From: Bacillus ectoiniformans
Lineage (GTDB): Bacteria; Bacillota; Bacilli; Bacillales; Domibacillaceae
NCBI RefSeq assembly: GCF_016908875.1
Contig: NZ_JAFBES010000001.1
Coordinates: 124,001-188,000 of the forward strand
Direction: 5' to 3'
DNA length: 64,000 bases
Position 1 is the first letter of the stretch; the number at the start of each line of letters is the position of its first letter. This document shows positions 45,124-53,506 of the stretch, piece by piece. The position numbers and the translations under genes are program-made. The notes under the pieces are model-generated. The model was not told the DNA's origin. It searched no databases and saw only the letters and a program-made list of their open reading frames with translations.

Positions 45124-45483
45124 ATGAGATTTGAAAATACGGAATTAGAAACAGTGCAGGTTGACTTTAACCGCTTAGAAGACATTATGGCTTCACATGG
45201 TTTAGTTCTTGCTGGTCAGTGGGATTATGAGCGTGTAACTTTTGACCGCAAATTTGAACTAAAAGAAGGTACATACTATTTACGTGTTTTAGGCTATACA
45301 ACAACAGGTGATGTCGGGGCGTCTGAGGGCAATATTCAACTAATGAAACCTTTGCTTGGCAAGCACTATTATCCTCATGGTGTAGAATATGGCGATGATG
45401 AGCACTTCCCAGAGTCATTAGTTCAAACTTGCGAGAAGATCTTGAAAGATATTAAAGAAGAAATTAGCCAATTTACCGTTTAA
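45124..45483 (+). CDS. YugN-like family protein
   Basis: 119 residues from the ATG at 45124 with GGAGGG seven bases upstream. MRFENTELETVQVDFNRLED and TFDRKFELKEGTYYLRV are typical of the YugN-like family. Cytoplasmic, function unknown. In B. subtilis yugN lies elsewhere, so its place here differs. Followed by a terminator. Confidence 0.83.
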   Translation: MRFENTELETVQVDFNRLEDIMASHGLVLAGQWDYERVTFDRKFELKEGTYYLRVLGYTTTGDVGASEGNIQLMKPLLGKHYYPHGVEYGDDEHFPESLVQTCEKILKDIKEEISQFTV

Positions 45484-45492
45484 TATCAATAT

Positions 45493-45530
45493 AAAAAGCG
45501 AAGAACCCATCGGTTCTTCGCTTTTTATTA
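45493..45530. terminator. Bidirectional terminator between the yugN-like gene and the ctaM-like gene
   Basis: AAAAAGCGAAGAACC (45493-45507) and GGTTCTTCGCTTTTT (45512-45526) form a perfect 15-bp stem with a 4-base loop. Confidence 0.92.
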
Positions 45531-45535
45531 TCTCT

Positions 45536-45997
45536 TTAAAAACCTAAGATGGCTTTAATGACAGAAGTGGTTTCGCCACCTTCGTATAACACATAAAGCA
45601 GCATATAAACGGCCACACCTGTAATGGCTGTAAAAAACCAAACGACACTTGTAATAGGCCCAAGCTTTCTATGTTTAGTTAAATTATCTTTCAATCCAGA
45701 TATGATCGTAATAATACCGAGTACTGCTCCAGTTGTAGCCAAAGTAATATGAAACACAAGAAATGAAGTGTAATAAATTTTCAGGTTATCCGGACCACCA
45801 AAAGCAGTATTCCCGATAAAGATCGTGCGGCTTGCATAAATAATGAAAAAGATAATCGCAAATACAGCAGCGGTTAACATTGTTTTTTTATGTTTTTCCA
45901 CTTTTTTTTGTGAAATTTGCACCCAGCCAATTGCTACAAATATGGCGCTTAACACGATAAATGATGTACTAATAGTAGGCAATATTGGAACAGACAT
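45536..45997 (-). CDS. DUF420 membrane protein, CtaM-like oxidase assembly factor
   Basis: 153 residues with four or five transmembrane helices and histidines in conserved positions (FHITLATTGAVLGI; HRKLGPITSVVWFFTAITGVAVYMLLY partly). The DUF420 family includes CtaM, needed for assembly of heme-copper oxidases in Staphylococcus, and YozB of B. subtilis. Its place at the end of the cta cluster supports this role. Confidence 0.85.
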   Translation of the reverse strand: MSVPILPTISTSFIVLSAIFVAIGWVQISQKKVEKHKKTMLTAAVFAIIFFIIYASRTIFIGNTAFGGPDNLKIYYTSFLVFHITLATTGAVLGIITIISGLKDNLTKHRKLGPITSVVWFFTAITGVAVYMLLYVLYEGGETTSVIKAILGF

Positions 45998-46073
45998 TTC
46001 GAACCTCTCTCTCTTTTGCTCATGATTTCTTTTATAGGACTAGAATGTAGGATTTCCCCCAAAAAATTATATC

Positions 46074-46997
46074 CTAACGGCTAGTCTCGCTTTTAAGTTT
46101 TGCCTGATGCTGCAATAACGCTGATTCTGTAATCGCATCACCGTTCTCTTCTTCTTTTCTAAACCAGGCAAAGAACACTTGCGCAAGAATAATTCCATAT
46201 ACGATCTCTTGAATAATCTTCATAATTACCCCGCCAAGCTGCTGATCCTCGACAACCGGCATATTTGAAAATAATTCTGGCCCGCTTAAATTTAACCCTT
46301 GCAAGGTGTTAACCGGCACACATAACTCCATTGCCTGCAGCCATGAACTTGAATCACTGTAAGTGGCATATAAAGGTGTAGAAGCGAAAATAATCAGCGC
46401 ACACGCAGGAGTTAAAAGGACACCATCTGCAAAGATATATCCGATCTTCTTCAATCCGCTTAGCTGCTTGCCATTAGGAAGTTCATTCATTAATGGCCAC
46501 CACATAAATAGGGCGAAAATAAATAAGACAAACGTATACAGACCATGCAATGTCTCACTTACTTTAATAAAGTCAAAAATTAATGGAATATGATAAAAAG
46601 AGAATAATCCATTAAAAAAGACAAGAGCAATAATTGGTTTAGTGAAGAAATTCACCACTGGTTTAATCACAGGCAGTTCAAGCACAGGTTTCCAAACCCA
46701 CCACGGAATTGCTTTAATTAATAGTGGCGGAACCACTAAGTAAAGAACGGCCATCTGGACCATGTGGTAAGAAAACATAATATGCCCCATTAAATCGAGC
46801 GGTGATCCTTTGATCACATATAAAACAGCCATTGCTGAAATAAAAAGGACAGCCTGCTTCCTCGTTAATGGTTCGCTTACCTTAAAATCTTTACGCCATT
46901 TGACGGTAATTAAAAAGTAGAGAGCCGTTACAAATGCAATCATTAACATAAATAAAGGACTCCATAGCGCCTGGAACCCAAATATACTTATGGACAT
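46074..46997 (-). CDS. ctaG: Cytochrome c oxidase assembly factor CtaG
   Basis: 307-residue membrane protein of the caa3_CtaG family with about seven helices, required for the active CuB centre of cytochrome caa3 in B. subtilis. Conserved His-containing motifs HIMFSYHMVQM (about 70-80) and SPLDLMGH precede it; LPVVEDQQLGGVIMKIIQE (seen as MPVVEDQQLGG) lies near 250. Separate from ctaF by a terminator. Confidence 0.94.
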   Translation of the reverse strand: MSISIFGFQALWSPLFMLMIAFVTALYFLITVKWRKDFKVSEPLTRKQAVLFISAMAVLYVIKGSPLDLMGHIMFSYHMVQMAVLYLVVPPLLIKAIPWWVWKPVLELPVIKPVVNFFTKPIIALVFFNGLFSFYHIPLIFDFIKVSETLHGLYTFVLFIFALFMWWPLMNELPNGKQLSGLKKIGYIFADGVLLTPACALIIFASTPLYATYSDSSSWLQAMELCVPVNTLQGLNLSGPELFSNMPVVEDQQLGGVIMKIIQEIVYGIILAQVFFAWFRKEEENGDAITESALLQHQAKLKSETSR

Positions 46998-47134
46998 TAT
47001 TTATCACCTCTTCATTTTTTGAGATGTTTCAAGTACCATTATACCTCTACACATTTCGACCTTCAATGTAATGTATTGACAAGTTCTTGACAATCCTAAT
47101 TTACATTGCATCTTATATCTCAAATGAATCCACT

Positions 47135-47165
47135 AAAAAAACCAGCCTCAAAGGGCTGGTTTTTT
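47135..47165 (-). terminator. Terminator after ctaF
   Basis: On the minus strand AAAAAACCAGCC, 6-base loop, GGCTGGTTTTTT. It ends the ctaCDEF transcript; ctaG lies beyond. Confidence 0.88.
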
Positions 47166-47179
47166 CAAGATTGAACTTA

Positions 47180-47512
47180 TTAGATCCAGACAACAGTCAT
47201 GAACGCTAATACTGTAACAAACGCGATAACTACCGCTGACCATATAAATAATTGAGGCGCTTCATGACCTTTATGATTCATATGCATGAAGTAGTACAAC
47301 TGGAATACAACTTGAATAACAGCAAGAAGTAAAATAAATGGGATGATAAACCATTTAGAAAACCCTGCAGCTACACTTACGAAAGCAATGACAGTAAAGA
47401 AAATCATCATCGTAAATGTTACAACTTGCATTCTCATTTCTTCCGCGCTTTTTCTTCTGCGATAATCGTAATTAACTCTTGGGTTGTTTGAATTAGATGT
47501 ATGATTAGCCAT
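47180..47512 (-). CDS. ctaF: Cytochrome c oxidase subunit IV (caa3)
   Basis: 110-residue small oxidase subunit with three transmembrane helices (about 33-52, 58-78, 87-107) and a basic N-terminus (YDYRRRKSAEEMRMQ). Follows ctaE by three bases. Length and position fit CtaF; QLYYFMHMNHKGHE is the family loop. Confidence 0.94.
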   Translation of the reverse strand: MANHTSNSNNPRVNYDYRRRKSAEEMRMQVVTFTMMIFFTVIAFVSVAAGFSKWFIIPFILLLAVIQVVFQLYYFMHMNHKGHEAPQLFIWSAVVIAFVTVLAFMTVVWI

Positions 47513-47515
47513 CAG

Positions 47516-48145
47516 TTATCCCACCATTCCCATTAAGTATACTACAGTGAAAATGAATACCCATACAACGTCAATGAAATGCCAGTAAAGACTTGCAAGA
47601 TAAAACTTCGGTGCGTTGTATAGGTTCAATCCTCTGCCTGCATTTCGAACCATCAATGTAGTAATCCATAGTAATCCGAATGCAACGTGTCCACCATGGA
47701 ATCCGACTAGCGTATAGAAAGCAGAACCAAATGCACTGCTTGTAAACGTGTGTCCAAATTCGTGGTAATAGTGAGTAAACTCGTAAATTTCAAAACCCAG
47801 GAACGCTAATCCTAGAATAACAGTGAACAATAACCAAGCCTGCATACGCTTAAAGTTATAGTTCTTCATGTGATACATTGCATACACACTTGTCAGTGAA
47901 CTTGTTAAAAGAAGCATCGTCATAACGAATACGAGCGGCAATTCGAACAAGTCTTTGGCAAGTGCATGATCGGGACTTGGCACTTTATCTTTAAGTGCAA
48001 TATAAGTGGCAAAAAGAGAAGCAAACAATACAGTCTCTCCGCCTAAGAATAACCAAAAGCCTAAAAATTTATTCTTGCCTTCAAGGGTTGCCTTTTCAGG
48101 CGATTCAGGCCATGTTTGCGGTGTGAATTTTTCATCTGCGTGCAT
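47516..48145 (-). CDS. ctaE: Cytochrome c oxidase subunit III (caa3)
   Basis: 209-residue heme-copper oxidase subunit III with five transmembrane helices. FWLFLGGETVLFASLFATY, EFGHTFTSSAFGSAFYTLVGFHGGHV (about 130-155, partial) and YWHFIDVVWVFIFTVVYL are the family signatures. The start codon overlaps the ctaD stop by one base (TAATG). Confidence 0.97.
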   Translation of the reverse strand: MHADEKFTPQTWPESPEKATLEGKNKFLGFWLFLGGETVLFASLFATYIALKDKVPSPDHALAKDLFELPLVFVMTMLLLTSSLTSVYAMYHMKNYNFKRMQAWLLFTVILGLAFLGFEIYEFTHYYHEFGHTFTSSAFGSAFYTLVGFHGGHVAFGLLWITTLMVRNAGRGLNLYNAPKFYLASLYWHFIDVVWVFIFTVVYLMGMVG

Positions 48146-50016
48146 TATGCCTTACCCCCCTTATCAGCATCATCAAGTAAATCTTCTTTATGAATATGGT
48201 ATCCGTGGTCATCTTTTACAGAACGGTAGAACATAGCTCCTAAAGTTACAGCCATACCCGCAATTAATACTGGAATCGCCCAAGCTTTGTCATCCACTTG
48301 GTACATTGCACCGAAACAAGCGATGAACAAGCCAAGAGAAATAACAAATGGAACAAATGAGTTATTTGGCATATGGATATCACCAATTGGTTCAGCCGGT
48401 GTTAACTCAGTTCTGCCTTCCATTTTTTCTAACCATAATGGATCTAATCCGCGAACAAGCGGTGTTTGTTTAAAGTTATAGAATGGAGGCGGTGAAGAAA
48501 TTGCCCATTCTAGTGTACGGCCGTCTTCCCAAGGATCGTTGCCGACTCTTACATTCTTAACAGATGTAACTACAACATTAATCAATAGAACAATTACACC
48601 CACAGCCATGAAAGCAGCTCCGACAGAACTGATCATGTTTCCAGTTTCAAGCCCTTGACCTGGAAGGAAAGTCCAGATACGGCGCGGCATCCCCATTAAG
48701 CCTAAGAAATGCTGAATAAAGAATGTCAAATGGAATCCAATAAAGAAGAACCAGAATGTAATTTTTCCAAGTTTTTCACTAAGCATTGTACCGAACATTT
48801 TTGGCCAGTAGAAATGTGTACCAGCAAGTAATGCAAATACTACACCGCCTACGATAACGTAGTGGAAATGCGCTACGATAAAGTAAGAATCATGGAACTG
48901 ATAATCTACTGGTGCAGATGCCTGCATAACTCCAGTAACCCCACCAGCAACAAATGATGGAATAAATGCAATCGCATAAATCATCGGAACGGTGAATTTG
49001 ATGCTTCCGCCCCACATAGTTAGGATCCAGTTAAAGATTTTAATACCTGTAGGAACGGCAATCGCCATCGTTGCTACCGCAAAGATCGCGTTGGCAATAG
49101 GACCCATACCTGTTGTAAACATATGGTGAGCCCATACCATGAAGCCTAAGAAACCAATCAGAACAGTTGCGAATACCATTGAAGAGTATCCGAATAAACG
49201 TTTTCTTGAGAAAGTTGAGAAGATCTCAGAGAAAATACCGAATGCCGGCAATACTAGAATGTATACCTCTGGGTGACCAAAGATCCAGAAGAAATGCTCC
49301 CAGATGATTGTGTTACCGCCAGCTGCTACATTAAAGAAGTTAGCTCCAAACAAACGGTCAAACATTAACATAAAGATCCCGATTGTTAATGGAGGGAATG
49401 CAAATAATATCAAAGCACACGCTACGAATGTTGTCCAAGTGAACAAAGGCATTCTCATGTAAGTCATACCAGGAGCACGCATATTGATGATCGTAACTAA
49501 AAAGTTGATCCCGCCAATAAGTGTACCGAAACCTGAGACCTGTAAACCAAGTACATAAAAGTCAATACCATGTCCTTCAGAGGCTAATGATAAGGATGCA
49601 TAAGAAGTCCAACCAGCATCAGGTGCTCCTCCAAGGAACCAAGATAAGTTCAAAAATAATCCGCCGAAAAAGAACAGCCAAAATCCAAGCGAATTTAAGA
49701 ATGGAAATGCTACGTCACGGGCACCAATTTGAAGTGGCACAATCGCATTCATAAAAGCAAACAATAAAGGCATTGCTGCTAAGAAAATCATTGTTGTACC
49801 GTGCATCGTTATAAGTTCGTTATACATTCCTGCACTAACGAAATCATTATTTGGTACAGCAAGCTGAATGCGGATAAGCATTGCTTCTAGGCCGCCCATG
49901 AGGAAGAAGATTCCACCCGCAACTAGGTAAAGGATCGCAATTTTTTTATGGTCTACTGTCGTAAGATAATCCCATAAAGTGGCTGCGAAACCTTGTTTTT
50001 TTGCAATGGTACTCAA
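48145..50016 (-). CDS. ctaD: Cytochrome c oxidase subunit I (caa3)
   Basis: 623-residue catalytic subunit with heme a, heme a3 and CuB, reducing O2 and pumping protons. The His-Tyr CuB motif is in WIFGHPEVYILVLPAFGI; the HH pair of CuB is MVWAHHMFTTG; the heme ligand pair is HFHYVIVGG. The N-terminal GGLEAMLIRIQL (heme a helix) and the C-terminal extra helices typical of Bacillus caa3 enzymes are present. It is 27 bases after ctaC. Confidence 0.98.
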   Translation of the reverse strand: MSTIAKKQGFAATLWDYLTTVDHKKIAILYLVAGGIFFLMGGLEAMLIRIQLAVPNNDFVSAGMYNELITMHGTTMIFLAAMPLLFAFMNAIVPLQIGARDVAFPFLNSLGFWLFFFGGLFLNLSWFLGGAPDAGWTSYASLSLASEGHGIDFYVLGLQVSGFGTLIGGINFLVTIINMRAPGMTYMRMPLFTWTTFVACALILFAFPPLTIGIFMLMFDRLFGANFFNVAAGGNTIIWEHFFWIFGHPEVYILVLPAFGIFSEIFSTFSRKRLFGYSSMVFATVLIGFLGFMVWAHHMFTTGMGPIANAIFAVATMAIAVPTGIKIFNWILTMWGGSIKFTVPMIYAIAFIPSFVAGGVTGVMQASAPVDYQFHDSYFIVAHFHYVIVGGVVFALLAGTHFYWPKMFGTMLSEKLGKITFWFFFIGFHLTFFIQHFLGLMGMPRRIWTFLPGQGLETGNMISSVGAAFMAVGVIVLLINVVVTSVKNVRVGNDPWEDGRTLEWAISSPPPFYNFKQTPLVRGLDPLWLEKMEGRTELTPAEPIGDIHMPNNSFVPFVISLGLFIACFGAMYQVDDKAWAIPVLIAGMAVTLGAMFYRSVKDDHGYHIHKEDLLDDADKGGKA

Positions 50017-50043
50017 CGGTTTAACCTCCCTTTTTATTCTCTA

Positions 50044-51123
50044 TTAATCTTGTACTTTTAAGCTCATTAAGTATGTTGCTAACTGGTCAAGCTCTTGATC
50101 GGAAAGCTCGCCATAAGTACCTGTCATTTTGTTTCCTGGTTTGTACTTCTCTGGATCTTTAATCCAGTTTTTCAATTCATCTTCGTTATGATCCAAAATA
50201 CCAGCCACACGAGTACGTTCTCCAAAGTTTGCTAAGTTCGGTGCAAGACGAGCTTGTTCCGGACGCGCATCCTCAGGCGTAACGGCATGACAGCTTAAAC
50301 AGTTTTGTTTGAAGATTTCCTGTCCTGCTTGTGCTTCAGGATCAGCAGGAGTCTCTTCTTTCGCTGTTTTCATATCTTCCATCCATTGATCGAATTCAGC
50401 TTTTGGAAGTGCTCTAACTTTAAAGTCCATTAAAGCATGTGATGGGCCGCAAAGCTCCGCACATTTACCATAGAACAGGTTGTCGGCGTCTTTTGCTTTT
50501 TCATCATCAAACTCTAGCCACATTTTATTCACGTTATCCGTGTTAGTGTCCATTTTACCGCCTACAGCAGGGATCCAGAACGAGTGCTTTACATCAGAAG
50601 CTTTAATCTGGAAGTAAACCTTTTGATCAGTTGGCACCACTAATTCTTGTCCAGTGACAACTTTTTGATCTGGGTATTCAAATTCCCACCAGTATAAGTT
50701 CGCGCGAACATTAACAACCAATGCTTCGCGTTCGCCATCCTTATTCTTTTTCTCCATGTCCTGCACATCTGCAAATTTAAACGTTGCAGTTACTGTAGGA
50801 ACAGCAAGAACTAATAAAAGAATAATTGGAATAACGGTCCACACAATCTCTAAAACATGGCTGCCTTCTACTTGTTTAGGAATTTTCTTCTCATCGCCTT
50901 TTTTACGACGGAATTTGACGACAGCAATTAAATAGACAGCAGTAACTGCTATAATTACGAAGACCATGATGACCGTGCTCAGAACCATTAAATCATACTG
51001 TGATTGAGCAACTTCTCCGGCAGGTGTCAGCGTGGAAAGGAACGGTTCACCACAGCCAGACAGAACCAGCGTCAACATGCTAAAAATAGTGAAAAGACGC
51101 CATTTTGCTAGCCTAGCTTTCAT
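50044..51123 (-). CDS. ctaC: Cytochrome c oxidase subunit II with fused cytochrome c (caa3)
   Basis: 359-residue lipoprotein. Lipobox LSGC at about residue 24, two transmembrane helices (about 45-70 and 90-112), a periplasmic-side cupredoxin domain with the CuA ligands in CAELCGPSHALM (about 228-239), and a C-terminal cytochrome c domain with heme motif CLSCH (about 291-295) and the axial Met in NKMTGTYG. The fused cytochrome c makes this a caa3-type enzyme. Confidence 0.97.
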   Translation of the reverse strand: MKARLAKWRLFTIFSMLTLVLSGCGEPFLSTLTPAGEVAQSQYDLMVLSTVIMVFVIIAVTAVYLIAVVKFRRKKGDEKKIPKQVEGSHVLEIVWTVIPIILLLVLAVPTVTATFKFADVQDMEKKNKDGEREALVVNVRANLYWWEFEYPDQKVVTGQELVVPTDQKVYFQIKASDVKHSFWIPAVGGKMDTNTDNVNKMWLEFDDEKAKDADNLFYGKCAELCGPSHALMDFKVRALPKAEFDQWMEDMKTAKEETPADPEAQAGQEIFKQNCLSCHAVTPEDARPEQARLAPNLANFGERTRVAGILDHNEDELKNWIKDPEKYKPGNKMTGTYGELSDQELDQLATYLMSLKVQD

Positions 51124-51209
51124 AGCTTAATTAACCCCCTCTTTCTTAAATTGTTAAATATGAAACTGAGCTATATATGGATTTCTTTTAAAGAAAGAAT
51201 TCCCAAAAA

Positions 51210-52118
51210 TTAAATTACAGTAAGGATGACCATTGCTACAAACATAATAGTCAAATACTGTAAAGAATAAACAAACATAAGTTTTGCCCACTTTAAATCA
51301 TCTTTCATCTTATAACCTGAAATTCCTAAAGCCAGCCAGCCGATATTTAAAATCGTTGCCAGTATGACAAAAGCAGTTCCAAGCGTGGTCATGAAAAATG
51401 GCAATGGTAAAAGTGCAAGCACCCATAAAACCATATGGCGCTTTGTCACTGCAAACCCTTTCACTACAGGAAGCATAGGTATGCCTGCAGCACGGTATTC
51501 CTCGCATCGCTTCATAGCCAGTGCATAGAAATGCGGCGGCTGCCAAATAAACATAATTAAAAACAGCATCCAGGCTGTCATGTCTAAACTCGGATCAACA
51601 GCTGCCCACCCAATTAGCGGCGGAACGGCACCAGAAATACTTCCAACTACTGTATTGCTGACATGTCTGCGTTTTGACCACATTGTATATAGCACTACAT
51701 AGCTGAATACGCCGAATAAACCAATTAACCCAGCAGTAAATGTCGTTAAAAACAACATAGCAGTCCCGACGATAATGAATGCAAGGCCGATAGCCATCAC
51801 TTTGGAATACGTAATTCTTCCCGTGACAGTCGGGCGTCCTTTCGTTCTTTCCATAAGCGGATCAATATCGCGGTCTATATAATTATTCATACTGGCTGAA
51901 CCCGCAATAATAAAGGAAGATCCGAGTAAAGTCAGTAAGACTGTGTCTAACTGTGATAAGAAATGAATATCATTCAATACGAATGCTAGCCACATTCCTG
52001 TGAATGTTGTAATTAGATTAGAATTGACAATTCCTATTTTAATTAAAGCTAAAAAGTCTTTCATAATTGTCGTTTCCGGAAGCTCTGTTTTCTCAACAGT
52101 AGTAACGGCACGTGACAC
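51210..52118 (-). CDS. ctaB: Protoheme IX farnesyltransferase (heme O synthase)
   Basis: 302-residue UbiA-family prenyltransferase with about nine helices that adds the farnesyl group to heme B to make heme O. The first Asp-rich motif [19 protein letters not shown] is at about 78-96 and the second cytoplasmic loop [22 protein letters not shown] (partly) at about 195. GTG or ATG start at 52118. Divergent from ctaA. Confidence 0.96.
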   Translation of the reverse strand: MSRAVTTVEKTELPETTIMKDFLALIKIGIVNSNLITTFTGMWLAFVLNDIHFLSQLDTVLLTLLGSSFIIAGSASMNNYIDRDIDPLMERTKGRPTVTGRITYSKVMAIGLAFIIVGTAMLFLTTFTAGLIGLFGVFSYVVLYTMWSKRRHVSNTVVGSISGAVPPLIGWAAVDPSLDMTAWMLFLIMFIWQPPHFYALAMKRCEEYRAAGIPMLPVVKGFAVTKRHMVLWVLALLPLPFFMTTLGTAFVILATILNIGWLALGISGYKMKDDLKWAKLMFVYSLQYLTIMFVAMVILTVI

Positions 52119-52215
52119 AAATTTCCCCCCTCTCGATTAAGAACAAACCTGTCTACTCTCTAATATAAATGATAAATCTCTGCATTTCTATCATTTAATC
52201 ACATATTCCTATATT

Positions 52216-52257
52216 TTTGTGAACAGATGATGAACTAAATATGTCGAAATTGTGAAA
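52216..52257 (+). promoter_or_regulatory. Candidate ResD sites flanking a Spo0A-box match (ctaA-ctaB)
   Basis: TTTGTGAAC (52216-52224) and ATTGTGAAA (52249-52257) resemble the ResD-binding motif TTTGTGAAT known from ctaA and other respiratory promoters of B. subtilis. TGTCGAA at 52242-52248 is an exact 0A-box sequence between them. The rest of 52119-52423 is AT-rich with no gene. Confidence 0.4.
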
Positions 52258-52423
52258 GAGAACTCGGATTAATTCCCAATCGAATAATTTTATACGATAA
52301 TGATTAATGAGAGAAATTGAGCCATTCTCTTCTTTTTTTTATGAGTATTCACTTCTTTATTTCTAGCAAAAGAATGTTATTTTTTCAACCTTTTCTTGAA
52401 AAAACTTCACAATATTTTACAAG

Positions 52424-52452
52424 TTGTCTTTTATTGCTAACTTCGGTATCAT
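52424..52452 (+). promoter_or_regulatory. Sigma-A promoter of ctaA
   Basis: TTGTCT (52424-52429), 17 bases, TATCAT (52447-52452), 94 bases before ctaA. ResD-like sites lie about 170-200 bases upstream, somewhat far for direct activation. Confidence 0.55.
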
Positions 52453-52545
52453 CAGAAAGGTGCAAGACGATCGGCTATTAATCTTTATATTTATAAACTA
52501 AAGAGTGATTCATTTCTTTATATTATTATTAAGTAGGTGAATAGA

Positions 52546-53460
52546 TTGCAGCGTTGGTTAAAATGGTTTGCGGTGCTGACTACGTTTGGAATGCTTCTTG
52601 TTCTTCTCGGGGGTGCACTAGTTACAAAAACGGATTCGGGTTTAGGCTGCGGAAGAGAATGGCCTTTATGCCATGGACAGCTGATCCCGGATGATATTCC
52701 TATGGAAACATTGATCGAGCTTGCCCATCGATTTGTATCCGGTCTAGTAGGGTTAATGGTGCTGGGGCTTTCTGTTTGGTCGTGGCGCTCAATTGGCCAT
52801 AAGCGGGAAACTAAGTTCCTATCTGTCTTATCTTTCTTCTTTTTGTTTGCCCAAGGGCTGATTGGAGCTGCAGCTGTATTATGGGGACAGTCGGATTTCA
52901 TTCTTGCTCTCCATTTCGGAATATCTTTGATTTCTTTTGCGGCAGTTTTACTGTTAACTTTGCTCATTTTTGAAGTAGATCAGAAATTCGATGCTTCTAC
53001 CATCGTCATTGATCAAAGAATGAAGTGGCATACGATCGGCGTTACATTGTACAGTTATTTAGTCGTTTACACAGGAGCCTTAGTCCGACACACGAACTCC
53101 AGCTTAATTTGCCCTGATTGGCCATTATGCGTCAACAGCGACCCTTCTCTTCCTATTAATATGTATCAATGGATTCAAATGGGTCACCGCGCAGCTGCCG
53201 GCCTTATATTTATCTGGATCGCTTATATTACTTATCTTGCTGTAAAGCATTATAAACATCAGCGCGTGCTTTATTGGGGATGGATTATTGCCTTTATATT
53301 AGTCGTCATGCAAGTCGTCGCAGGAGCTTTAGTCGTATATACTCGATTAAACCTTTTCATCGCTTTGGCACATGCATTATTTATTTCTTGCTTGTTCGGC
53401 TTACTATGTTATTTCATATTATTAATTTCACGAAGCAGGATAAATGCCAAGCATAAATAG
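52546..53460 (+). CDS. ctaA: Heme A synthase
   Basis: Oxidises heme O to heme A; eight-helix membrane enzyme. I choose TTG at 52546, with AGTAGGTG six bases upstream; this leaves ten residues before LTTF as in B. subtilis CtaA (an in-frame GTG at 52537 lacks a ribosome site). Two Cys pairs on extracytoplasmic loops occur in GCGREWPLC and CPDWPLC, and the heme His ligands in [24 protein letters not shown] and ALAHALFI. Confidence 0.95.
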   Translation: MQRWLKWFAVLTTFGMLLVLLGGALVTKTDSGLGCGREWPLCHGQLIPDDIPMETLIELAHRFVSGLVGLMVLGLSVWSWRSIGHKRETKFLSVLSFFFLFAQGLIGAAAVLWGQSDFILALHFGISLISFAAVLLLTLLIFEVDQKFDASTIVIDQRMKWHTIGVTLYSYLVVYTGALVRHTNSSLICPDWPLCVNSDPSLPINMYQWIQMGHRAAAGLIFIWIAYITYLAVKHYKHQRVLYWGWIIAFILVVMQVVAGALVVYTRLNLFIALAHALFISCLFGLLCYFILLISRSRINAKHK

Positions 53461-53493
53461 AAAACACAGCAGATGCTGAATCTGCTGTGTTTT
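53461..53493. terminator. Bidirectional terminator between ctaA and pycA
   Basis: AAAACACAGCAGAT (53461-53474) and ATCTGCTGTGTTTT (53480-53493) around a 5-base loop, convergent genes. Confidence 0.92.
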
Positions 53494-53506
53494 TATTTGC
53501 CCTATT

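Noticed and set aside
52518-52967. Minus-strand frame of 149 codons opposite ctaA
   Set aside because: Antisense to the conserved heme A synthase, with no start signal.
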